This document shows, in pieces, positions 12,840-23,530 of a stretch of 64,000 nucleotides of DNA. The translations under genes were made by a program, and so were the position numbers. Below the pieces are notes generated by a model that was not told the origin of the DNA, ran no database searches, and saw nothing but the letters and a program-made list of their open reading frames with translations. Source of the DNA: Plantago ovata (lineage: Eukaryota > Streptophyta > Magnoliopsida > Lamiales > Plantaginaceae); assembly GCA_028274465.1 (NCBI GenBank), contig CM051458.1:100394855-100458854 (forward strand), given 5' to 3'. Every line of letters starts with the position of its first letter. The stretch's first letter is position 1.

Positions 12840-13458
12840 CCTTTTCAGTTTTCACTAGTGCCCAACTGAACCGAACAGCTCTTTTTCTCTCCCACAGTCC
12901 TACTCACTCTCACTCGCCGGCGACGTCATTTTCCGGAGGTAATTTTTCTCCTTTTTTTCCTATTCAGTTCACTCTCGTATGTTTCCATGTCCAATTTTCG
13001 CTCGTCAAGATCTAATACTTTCGTTCTCAGTTCAATTGATTCTGATTCACCGATAATTTCATTCGAATTTGAATTTGGATTTTCTTGCTGTAAATAACTG
13101 AAATGTGTATCAATTGATTTGTAATTCTCGTTACTGAGCTCGTGCTTCTCAGTCTCTACTGTAGAAATTAACTGTTGTTCATTTCGATTAGTCACTGCAT
13201 GGTCAAAATTTGTGCCCAATCTCTTGTGACCAGATGACTGAGGTGTATGTACAGTAATATATGAGGGACTTGTGTAATTGCTCTCTCCTGTGGTTTGATT
13301 TAGCTGCATCTTTTGGTTAATTGTTCCTGTTATGCCCAGAATGTGAATAGTTCTTGACACTACTGTTTCTGATTTATTTTATTTTATTTATTTATTTTTT
13401 GAGTGAAGTTTTTTCTCACTTTGATTTGCTACTTTATGTTTGTGGTTAGTTAAGATAG
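12840..13458 (+). promoter_or_regulatory. Leader exon and leader intron of the IDN2-like gene
   Basis: A CT-rich block (TCTTTTTCTCTCCCACAGTC, about 12878) looks like a transcript 5' end. GAG|GTAATTTTTC at about 12938 is a plausible donor, and the T-rich stretch ending TGTGGTTAG just before the start codon a plausible acceptor. This gives a leader intron of roughly 0.5 kb. A 144-codon antisense frame inside it is probably chance. Confidence 0.5.
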
Positions 13459-16400
13459 ATGGGGGGTTCAATGGAGCATAGTTCCGGGGACGACACTGAT
13501 GTAAGCGACTCGGAGACTGAGGAATACGCGGAGCAGGTTTACGAGGAGATTAAGGAGGGGAAATATGAGATTAAAGTGTCTGATCAGGCCTATGCTTGTC
13601 CCTTCTGTCCAACGAAGAAGAAGCGCGATTGGCAGCATAAAGAACTCCTGCAGCACGCGAGTGGGATTGGTAATTGCAGTTCTAAGAAAAGAACTGGCAA
13701 AGACAAGGCGAGTCATCTTGCACTTGCCAAGTATTTGGAGAAGGACTTAACTGTTGGTGATGCTGGTAATTTAGAGCCTGCTCCTGAGGTTGATGCTCTT
13801 GCGGAACACGATCGTGACGAGATGTTTGTCTGGCCGTGGATTGGCATTGTTGTCCACATCCCTACTCAAATGAAGGATGGTCGCTATGTTGGAGGGAGTG
13901 GTAGTAAATTGAGGGATGAGTTGGCGAGTAGAGGATTTAATCCGACCAGAGTACGACCACTATGGAATTATAATGGGCACTCAGGGACTGCGCTGGTTGA
14001 ATTTAATAAAGATTGGTCGGGGTTCACCAATGCGATGTCTTTTGAGAAAGCTTATGAGACTAGTAACCATGGGAAGAAGAATTGGCAGGCCAAGAATGAG
14101 CAGAAAGTAGGTCTTTATGCTTGGGTTGCTAGGGCAGATGATTATAATGCTAATAACATAATTGGGGAAAATCTTCGAAAGATCGGAGATCTCAGAACCA
14201 TATCTGATATGATGGAAGAGGAAAGCCGGAAGACTGACAAGCTTGTAGGCAATCTAACAAATGTTATTGAGGCCAAAAAAATGCACTTGATAGAAATGGA
14301 AAGCAAGTTCGAGGAGACTGAAATGTCTCTTAGCAAATTGATGAGTGAAAAGGATAAGCTTCACAATTCTTACAATGAAGGTTTGTTATGTTATGTCTAG
14401 AACTTGGAATTTTACTGTGAATCTAATTTGGTGTAATCTTAAACCTGACGTGCCTTTTTAATCAGAATTGCAGAAGATCAATTCAAGTGCCCAAGAACAT
14501 TTCCGGAAGATACTCAATGACCATGAAAAGCTGAAGAACCAACTGGAAGCTCAAAGGGTAGATCTTGAATCCCGGGGTCAAGAGTTGAAGTCGCGCGAGA
14601 CACACAACGAGATGGAGAGAAAGAAGCTGGCTGAAGATCTTGAAACGGTGCTAAATTTGTTTCTCTGATATTTATATGTTCTGCTCGGATTTTATGCTAG
14701 GCAATAATCGATTTGATTGGAAATAAGGTAGTGTTTGCCTAATGGTTTTGATTTGATAAAAATAAAAAATAAATTAGCATTTGATGGTGGCGTAATGCAT
14801 TAAAATTGTGATTTGTGAACTAGTATTAAACAGAGCTAGTTTATTTGGTTTCTGTTTGACCACTGAAGTTAAACTGGGAGTGGAGGGTGAGTTCCTATTC
14901 AATCAAAATATGCTTATCCAATACATAGATGTATAAGCTGATTTAACCTGCTTATCCCTTGCGTTCGTGGATTGCAAAGTTCATTCCTCTGAAGAAGAAT
15001 GTTTAAAGAGGAGAGCTTATTGTTATTATTTTTCTTTCTTAACATCCAATTTATGTGGGAATATTACCATCAGCTGCAGTCCGAATTTAGTAACTATGTT
15101 TTGGCAAATGGCTAAGTTTTCATAACAACCCCCCCCAATGGAAAAGCCGAAAAGGTTTTATTTTATTGTATTTGTGCTCAGGCTCACTTGTGAACAGTCT
15201 GCTGCATATCCTTTTGAATTAGCTATTGTTTAAGCCTAAAAAGTCTTCTACTTTTGGCCCTACAATAGCTTGTGTTTTCTGAATACCCTCATTAGGAATC
15301 ATGTATGATTAACTAAACTCTTGTCTTGTAAGACACTCTATTGTCAAAGTGCACAAATCACCATAAAGTTCTCTTTCTAGTTGAAGCGCAATTCACCTTA
15401 TCATGATCATTGTTCTTGCAGAATGCTGTGAAAAATTGCTGCCTTCAGGCTGCTACTGAGGAACAAAGAAAGGCTGATGAAAAAGTATTGAAGCTGGCTG
15501 AAGCACAAAGGGTATTTTGCTGATTCAGATATACCTCAGCATTGTGAATTGTATTATTTCATGATAGAACATAAATCTATGCTCGGTTCCCATTTGCAGA
15601 AAGAAAAGGAGGAACTCCATAAAAAAATACTTAATCTGGAGAAACAACTTGACGCAAAACAGGCAGTTGACCTTGAAATTGAGCAATTGAGAGGTAACTT
15701 AAATGTCGTGAAGCACATGGGCGATGAAGGTGATATGGAAGTTCTAAAGAAAGTGGATACGATCCTCAAGGAAATCAGGGAAAAGGAAGGAGAGCGTGAC
15801 TATCTGGAAAAAATGAACCAAGATTTAATTACACAAGAGCACAGAGTAAATGAGGAGTTACAAGATGCTAGGAAAGAAATGATCAATGTGAGTACAGGTT
15901 ATGTTGCATACTCTGGCATAATTTGATGTCATTCCTTAATAACCTGAATATGCATTTGTTCAGCTGAAACAGTTTTCTGATTTTCGTTGTGAGTGTACCA
16001 GTTGCTAGTAGATCTCATCTCCTGTGAAATGAGATTCAATAACTCGTGATAAAACTTAATTCTAGACTCCACGGGCTAGTTAAGACTACCATAGTGTTTT
16101 CATACTCTATTATGATTTCAGTATCTCTTCATTTTGTTTTCTGTAAGCATGGGTCATTTAAAAAAACACCCCCCCCCCATACCACCCCTTTTACGCATCA
16201 GAAGAAAGATGTAGAAAGTATTGCGTTGCACAGAAACTCTTATTGTTGCCATGCATTTGTTTTATGATTTTTTTTCCACCTTTGTGATCAGTTAAGTTTC
16301 CATGTAGGTCTTGAAGGAGTTGCCCGAAGATGCTAAAATTGGTATCAAGAGAATGGGGGAGCTTGATGGTAAGCCATTTCATGCAGCAATGAAAAGGAAG

Positions 16401-17432
16401 TATAGATCGGCCGAAGCAGATGAAATGGCATCGGAGTTAATCTCATTATGGGAGGAGTACCTCAGAAATCCTGACTGGCATCCCATTAAGGTGGTTACCA
16501 ACCCTGATGGGAGTACTAAGGTATGCTGTAAATTGCATATGACACTTTGTTTTTGTCTGAACTTGTAATAAACTAAGTTCCAATTATCAATGTAAAAATC
16601 TGTCTGTACAAAATAAAAATAAAAAAATAAAAAAGAAAGATTGGCAACTATAAACAATGGGTTGAGATAGATGAACCTTTTCTTGCCTGGTTTAGGCTCA
16701 ACGTGATATCTAAAAATCTGCCTTTTACAGTTTCACTTGGACTTAATTGCAAAAGTAGAGCAAAACAACACAAAATTCATCTTGAACATTGGTGTGAGTT
16801 TGTATCAGTAGATGAAAGGGAAAGTTCTTATTTGTATGAGAACTTTGGTGGTTTGGCCCTTTACTTATTTCCTCTCAAGTTTGGTTTCATTTAACCCCTG
16901 CTGGTTTCCAAATTACCTTTAGATAACACCTTTAAGGGGCATAGGCAACTTTTCAATGTGCGGAGAGAACCCTTAGTTATGCACAATCTGTATAAGGTTC
17001 AGCTTTGAGCCCATTCAAGTAGGCCGGGAGATTTTTTGAGTTATATATACAATACAATCTTGATCTTGTAAATTCCAAGGATTTTAGAGGTGAATTAGGG
17101 TAGAGATGTCTGCTTGGACCACCACAGTTGGTAGTTGGTACTGACTCTTGGATCTTTTGTCTGCATTTTAACTGTACTAACTTTGTGTTGTCCAGGCGGT
17201 GCTAAAAGAAGACGATGAGAAACTGATAGACCTGAAGGAAAATTACGGAGAAGATGTGTACAAATCAGTAACCACAGCTCTGTTTGAAATCAACGAGTAT
17301 AACCCGAGTGGGTCTTATGTCACATCAGAACTATGGAACTACCAGGAAGGCGGAAGAGCTGGCCTAGATGAAGGAGTTACTGTTCTGTTGAACCAATTTG
17401 AAAGAGTGAAACGACTGAAAGGAAATCAGTGA
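13459..17432 (+). CDS. IDN2: IDN2/FDM-family XS-XH domain protein, RNA-directed DNA methylation
   Basis: Binds dsRNA with 5' overhangs and supports Pol V-dependent de novo DNA methylation in the nucleus, usually as a homodimer and with FDM1/FDM2 (known for the Arabidopsis family). Exons: 13459-14380, 14466-14647, 15422-15511, 15600-15887, 16308-16520, 17196-17432. These give 1932 nt (643 aa, against about 647 for Arabidopsis IDN2), in frame throughout. Domains: acidic N-terminus; zf-XS at about 38-95 with CPFC at 47-50, HKELLQHASG and KASHLALAKYL; XS at about 122-235 with WPWIGIVVHIPT, GFNPTRVRPLWNYNGHSGTA and IIGENLR; coiled coil at about 245-495, heptad-rich Lys/Glu; XH at about 495-643 with IGIKRMGELDGKPF, LWEEYLRNPDWHP and ALFEINEYNPSGSY. 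The ATG is the first in the exon; a second at Met5 is possible. The order matches IDN2 more closely than SGS3, which lacks XH. An FDM paralogue is the alternative. Confidence 0.93.
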
Positions 17433-18990
17433 GTGTTGTAATTTGATTGTGGAGTATGCAAACTCTTGAGTGTTGATGTACTAATAATTGGAATTCAACC
17501 ATGAACCTTGCAAGGGTGACTTTTCCTGTTCTATTTGTCTAGTAACTGCTCCCATATGGAGCCTAGATTATGTTCACTTTTCTGTTTTCTAAAGTGATTC
17601 CTTACCATGTGGGAGTGCAACAACGTTGAATGCGAATGTGAAACACAAAGCGGAGGTAGAACAAGAATGGTAGTCAGAATCTGATTTTTTTTACTTGAGT
17701 AGCAAAACAGTTGCAGCAAAGAAAGACTGAGGTAGAGGTGGTACTTGAAGATACACATTTACATGTAAGCTTGACCATCTCGGGCAGTAAGCCATCTTAA
17801 ATTTTTGAGACTCTCCACGTCAGCATTCCACTAACTCAAACCCACTTCAAACTATCATCCTCTAACAATCAAACTCTTCCAAACCCAAGTACTTTGTATA
17901 TCGTTTCTTTTACCATTTCTTTTTAATTCAAATATTCTTTTTCCATTTCTTTTAAAATTTTATTTCTCATGTTATTTTAAATATCGTTAGTTAATTAAAA
18001 TAAAATAAAAAAATAAACAGAAAAATATAATATTTTAGAATAAAAATTATAATACCCAATAATAAAACTACAATACTTGAAATAAAAAATTACAATATTT
18101 GAGGAAAAAAATACAATACTTGATAATAGGGGAAAAAATGGAAGTGGAAGTTGAACCGATTGAACACGAGCTTCGGCGTTACAAAAGGATTTGATCGAGC
18201 ATATATGGCAACATCATCGAAGTGGAAGTTGAACATTTTCATATTTTAAAGTTATGTTTGTGTGTTCGTCATTTTTATAATTTGCAGTGTCTTTTACTTT
18301 TTATAAATGTATTTTTTTTATTATGTGTAATTTTGTACAACGTCTTTTATGTTTTTATGTTTATGTATTTTTATAAAGAAGGAAATTAAGTCGACATGAG
18401 TTATTAATGGAAACATGAATTAATCACAAAAATTAAGAAAATGCCAAGTCCAAAACTGAAATGAGAGGAAAAGAGGGGAAAAAAAGAATGGAAAAGAGGC
18501 AACAGCATTTACGTGACAATGAAGGTGCTGCTAGTTTGTGAATGATGAAAATTGTGGAGTAGTATTAAAAATAAAGGAAAAAGAAAAAGAAAAAATAATA
18601 ATATAATAATAACTTGGATGAGTATGAGATTCTTAGACTCATCCCAGAATTTAAGACTCGTGCAGAGTTTGAAGTTACTCCAGCAGTGTCTCAGTTCAAA
18701 CTCCAACTAAGACACGGTTGGAGATGGTCTAGAGCAGTGAGACCAGACCGTCTTATTATTATTTATAAACAGTACAACAATGAAAATTAATAATGGGAAA
18801 GATAAGAACATGTAGTGTCTATATCTAAGAGAATATATGAAGTCCATTTAAAATTAGCTTCAGAACGAACCTAGTAGCTCTATAATGGGTTATGAAATCT
18901 TAGGGAGAAATCACATGCACCATAAACTTCATGTGTATTCATGTGTATTGTAAATGCATTATATTTCTCCCCGGCATGAAATAAATCGAG
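17433..18990. other. 3' flank of the IDN2-like gene and AT-rich spacer
   Basis: About the first 300 bp is likely 3' UTR. The rest is AT-rich with no coding frame. A block at 18600-18750 with repeated GACTC/GAGTC and CAGTGAGACCAGACCGTCT looks like a decayed MITE, but I could not match two ends. Confidence 0.4.
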
Positions 18991-19011
18991 TAAATTCCTG
19001 ATCCGAACAGA

Positions 19012-19115
19012 TGGGCTTGACCCAGCTTCAAATTCATGGGCCTATTAGTCCTGCTTGATTTCATTTCGTGGGCTTCTTCCTCTGTATATAATAGCCAGAC
19101 AACGAAACCCTAGCT
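19012..19115 (+). promoter_or_regulatory. Promoter-like module: three site II motifs, TATA box, telo-box
   Basis: TGGGCTT (19012), TGGGCCT (19037) and TGGGCTT (19069) are site II (TGGGCY) elements. TATATAATA follows at 19085-19093, then the telo-box AAACCCTA at 19105-19112, about where a transcript would begin. Site II plus telo-box is the known signature of translation-related and snoRNA-cluster genes in Arabidopsis. No recognisable gene follows; the next identifiable sequence downstream is decayed NLR. Confidence 0.6.
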
Positions 19116-20639
19116 GAGATAGATCCATTTTGTACCTTCTCTTCCTCAGTTGAGCTATAATTTTCATTTTATTTCCATTGTACAGATTTATATAACTGTT
19201 GTGGGCAGTGATTATAAAGAGAGAGGCTCGAGTGGGTAGAACACCAGATCCTTCAAATATCTAAGCTGATGAAGAATTATTTGCCGCCCCCTTTGTTGTT
19301 TTTCACCTGAGGGTTGGCTTTTTGGCATGATTTTTCATCAGATTTTGCTTGATTGTGTTTGGTTCGATTCATTCATTACGCCTACAATGAATTAACTTCC
19401 TATACACTTGATATGAGCCCTCTCCCTATTTTCTAAATCTGCATTTGTTGGTTAAATCTGTATGGTGTGGGTTTAATTCATTTACTGGCACCATTTACCA
19501 TAATGCATAAATCGAAGGCTCGATTTACCTTGGATTTTTGTCTGAGGTGAATTGAGCATCGGCCAGACAACCGTAGAGATTGGTTTTCCACAGATGAATT
19601 GATCATTTCATTTTGTTCATCTACTAATTCCATCTCATATTTTTCAATCTTTCATAGGTTTTGGATCTCTTTAATTTTGCATTTTACATTTATGGTTTCA
19701 AACAATTCTAGTTTTGTTTCTATAGCATTAATCATAATAACAAAATTCCCCATTAACAAATTTAGTGTGATTTGGGAGTTTTAATTGATGCTTAGACTGA
19801 CTTGGAGTTAGGTTGGCCTCCTTACTGTTCCAAGTGTATTGGGGTTTTCATAATTTCTCCAACATTAAATTCTCTATGTATTATTATATATACCTGTATC
19901 ATTCAACTTTTTTTTATTACATAAAGTATTATTGGGTTTGAATTTGATTGGTTATATTACAAATAATTAAGTTGTTTTGAATGATTATTCACGTTGGCAA
20001 GCATAGATATGACTCCATCCTATAAAAATGGGCTGCTGAGACGTTTATTATCATTGCTTAAAATAAGTTATGGGGTGAGTCTGGCTCTGTGACAAAGTTC
20101 AATGTTATGGGAGTTTAGAATGCACTCCATACAAACAAGTAGTCAAAATATTTAACTTGAATTCTATGAAAGGATTAGCATTGATATTTTAGAGCTCTCT
20201 ATCTATTTCATGGGTGAGTGAGCCATTGTCATCAAATGCTTATAGAAAATGATTGGAAGTCGTCAGGCTCCAAGGACTTGTATATGTTTTTGGAGTTTGG
20301 AAGATTATCCAACATGCCTTTGCATTCACCTCATTGTTGATACTGATCTCACATGAAATTTGCAATGTATTTAGGAGACTAAATCGCTTTTGAAAAATCT
20401 ATGTAATTATTTAGTATTATGCTTTAAGTATGCATAGTATAATGAAAAATTAACTATAATAATTATATTTGGAGTTGTTAAGACCAGTATCTTCTATTTT
20501 TTGATGGTTTATAGCCTTTGCAAATTAATTAAACAGTTAATGATTAAACAGTTCTTGTCATCAATTAACTACATTGAGCCCCTATTTATAGAATCAATTA
20601 ATTATTTTTTTCACTTCCTGTCATGATCTTTTGACCGTT

Positions 20640-20900
20640 TATAGCGTATCCGATGGAAGAACATTTGAGAAACTTCAAAACACTGATTTGGTGGAGTAGG
20701 CCTTGTATAAAGAAGCTTGGCCCTGAAAATCTCCATTAGCATAGTGATCTAGTGCCCTGGATAGATGAAGGGATTGAGCATTTGTACATTTGATGCGTTT
20801 TGTAGGAAATCTGTTTTGTTTCCCAAGCAATTATGGAAAGCAATCCTGGGGTAACTTGAGGGAAATTTTCCGAGTCTCTGACTCAAACAGCAACTAAGCC
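20640..20900 (+). pseudogene. Possible LRR relic of an NLR gene (relic A)
   Basis: Shares GTATCC-ATGGAAGAACAT with the better preserved LRR relic at about 22415, and also TTGAGCATTTG with 22606-22620. One frame reads RKSVLFPKQLWK, like the LPKQLWKL strand of R1/RPP13-type leucine-rich repeats. Several stops interrupt it. I infer a second, more decayed piece of the same gene family; it could instead be a local duplication. Confidence 0.4.
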
Positions 20901-21289
20901 GTGGTAACTTTAGGCGCTGATCTATGTCATCAACAGTTTGATACTTTATATTTATAGTGCAAAACGAATTTTTGTTGATACTGGAAAAATATTAAGATTA
21001 TTATTATTTGCTTTACGTTTTCTTTTGGACTCGTTGATATGTATTCGTTCTCGAGTACCAAGTAAATTTGTAATTCCAATTGTTCCCAGATTTCTGTTCT
21101 GCTTCCTTTTTAAACATGAAGCTATGGTGAAGTTTTGAATAGAAACGAGTTTAGCACAATCTAAAATACTTTGTAATCATGCAATATAAAGATAACACTG
21201 GATTTCAATGCATTGCAATTAAAAGGATGTTAATTTTGACGGCGGTAAGATTTCTTGTTTTTTTGTTAGACGCTGTAAGAATATGAAAT

Positions 21290-22790
21290 AGATACAGAAG
21301 TGGTATTGCAAGACATTAAACCAGCCGACAAATCATTCTGGTGGTAAGCATAGCCGCATAGGTGGAACGGTAAGTAAGACGGCTCTGTCTATTAACGTTT
21401 ATATAAATGTGCTAAGCATTTTGATGTTAGAGCTTGGGTGTCTATTTCTCGTATTGTTGACAAAATAATTTGCGGTGTTTTCCGTGATATTCATGTTGAT
21501 GAAGAGGGCCAGATTAGCGATGAAGGTTAGGAGAACTATTACACAAAGGTTTCATAGACTGGAACGCCCAAAGCGGTTCCTGTCATGAAGTGAAGTGAAG
21601 ACCCATATTCCCATGAAAAAAATGGATCAAACCCCCCAAACTATTACCCTTTTGAGACTTTATCCTTCAAACTAATAAGTTCAGTGATTAAACCCCCTCA
21701 ACTATTATACTTTTGAGACAATGCCTCCTGGAGTGATTTTTTTAGTCAAATAAATAGATAACACAACATTTGTAGGTATTTAAATTTTATATATCCAACA
21801 CATAAAAATATTTATTCATATATTCCATTGCTACGAAGTTATATTTTACATGACATACAAAAAATTAAAAAATATATTCCCTCCGTAATTACTTTATAAT
21901 TGACCTTTTCGACTTATTTTTGCCACAAATTACTTTAAATTACATTAAAAAATATATATAAATAATATTATGTTTATTCGATAAGTATAGTTTCACAAAA
22001 ATTATATATATATTTTTTTACGGTATAAATTAAAAATAATTCATTGTCAAAATGTTTTCAAAACATTTAATAAAAAAATTAATAAAAATAATGGAGGATG
22101 AACTAATTATAAATTATTTCAAAACTATAAAATAAAGTTTGAACGACACTTAAATATCATGTTAATCGACAAAAGTAAATTTTGTATCACAACATCTAAT
22201 AAATTAACATATTTGGTTGATTTGTTAAGAGTTTATTATTCAATTTATATTTAGGGGCATTGTCTCAGTAGTATCAATAGTATGATAGTTGAGGAGCTTA
22301 ATCACCAAACTTATCAGTTTGGGGGGCAGAGTCTCAAAAAGGGTAATAATTTGGGGGGTTTGTTCCATTTTTTCCTTCCCTAATCACCTCAGAAAAAGTT
22401 GAGTTTGAATCGTACTCGTATCCCATGGAAGAACATGATGACTGTTGGTTCATGTTGAAAATCTCGAACTCTATAATAGTTTCGAAGGAGAAGAGTGTTA
22501 CACAATTGATGGGAATTTCAGAGGCTGAGATTCTTGAAAATTGGAAGCTGTAATCTACTCCGTACTAGTGACTTGGAGAGTAGAGAACTGTTCTCATTTT
22601 CCAAGGCTTGAGCATTTGCAAGCCAATTGGGTTTAAAGTCAGCTGGAAATCCTTCATGTTTTTGGAGAATCTGCAACTCTTGATCGAATCAATCCTTGTG
22701 CATAATGGCTCTAACTCTCTTGTTATATTATCAGCAAGGCAAATATTCGAACAACAACAGAGCCAGGGTAACTATGACCTCAGGGTTTAA
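21290..22790 (+). pseudogene. Decayed R1/RPP13-type CC-NBS-LRR gene (relic B), split by a TIR element
   Basis: Host resistance-gene remains on the plus strand. At about 21340-21400 the frames read LVVSIAA then IGGTVSKTALS, a damaged P-loop (family: VVSIVGMGGVGKTALA). At 21412-21520 follows AKHFDVRAWVSISRIVDKI, the RNBS-A motif. The rest of the NB-ARC domain and most LRRs are missing. A 760 bp TIR element sits at the gap, and sequence resumes at about 22385 with KKLSLNRTRIPWKNM. Then come FEGEECYTIDGNF, a frame with HFPRLEHLQ, and a C-terminal frame ending SLVILSARQI...GNYDLRV and a stop at 22790, the usual end of this family. At least three frame changes and several stops separate the motifs, so no function is expected. 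The CC domain was not found upstream. Confidence 0.75.
21615..22374. mobile_element. 760 bp element with about 110 bp terminal inverted repeats, inside the NLR relic
   Basis: The left end GAAAAAAATGGATCAAACCC and the inverted right end GAAAAAATGGAACAAACCC continue as CCCAAA(C/T)TATTACCCTTTTGAGACT, then (C/T)CAAACT(A/G)ATAAG, and then TGAGACAATGCC, with small indels. Long TIRs and no coding frame suggest a non-autonomous Mutator-like element or foldback MITE. A clear 9 bp target duplication is not visible; the flanks share only TTCCC. The interior holds a probable nested Stowaway-type MITE (about 21875-22103, CCCTCCGTAATTAC at its left end). Confidence 0.8.
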
Positions 22791-23530
22791 GTACATCATT
22801 ATCTTAGTCCTATGTCTACGACTTCTGAGCTGAGGGAGGGAGGAGGAGCTGGTTATCAAGGTGAGCAACTGAAATTGCATGTTTGTTTAGTTGCTAAATG
22901 CAATTGATTGTTCGTTTTCTCCCTCCAACAGTAAGTGATGAGTATTTCTTGTTAATAGCGAATCCCTGCAGAAGCCTCAGAATGTGAATCTGCGATCTGC
23001 AAAGCGTTTCGCCAAGGAAAATTGGACAGTATTTGAATGGAACCGAACCAACCAACTGTTCCTGACATTTTCATTCAACATTTCACTTTGAATAAGATGC
23101 CTAATGCTGAATTGCTGAACATGATGTATGTACTTTGTATCGGATTTCTAGTTTGCTCATTTTCAATCTGTCACTGCCTTTCATCATTCTAAAATTGGTT
23201 CATGAACTTGTAAGTTTGTGTTATCATTTGTTACACAGATACATGCCTATTCTTTCTGTGAATGAAAAGCTACGGTAATACATATATAGAGATGAATTTT
23301 GAACAATCGAAACGAAAACACTTCAAATTGCACGGTACTAAAGCAAGCAATAAAGACATAAAACATGATATAGATTGGAAGGCAAGGCAAATAAATATAT
23401 GTGTTGCTGAGGGCCACCATATTTTTATAACCACTTCAAGCTACTACAGTCACACTTGCTCTAACAAAACAAAGCACAGGAAATATCACACTTTAAGCCT
23501 CTTCCACATCTCAATCTCCAAATTAAAAGT

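Noticed and set aside
12926-13360. 144-codon minus-strand frame opposite the IDN2 leader intron
   Set aside because: Lys/Asn/Glu/Thr-rich sequence expected from the reverse of a T-rich intron. The start lies in ordinary intron DNA and no domain is visible.
16165-16200. C-rich tract in an IDN2 intron (and a similar one near 15130)
   Set aside because: Simple homopolymer tracts inside introns with no further structure.
19267-19320. TGATGA ... CTGA pair downstream of the orphan promoter, possible C/D snoRNA
   Set aside because: No closing terminal stem directly next to the boxes, so not supportable by eye.
22432-22537. C/D snoRNA-like arrangement (ATGATGA ... CTGA with AAGAA/TTCTT ends)
   Set aside because: The same bases are explained as the LRR relic (TRIPWKNMMTV); boxes this short arise by chance and no D'/C' pair is convincing.
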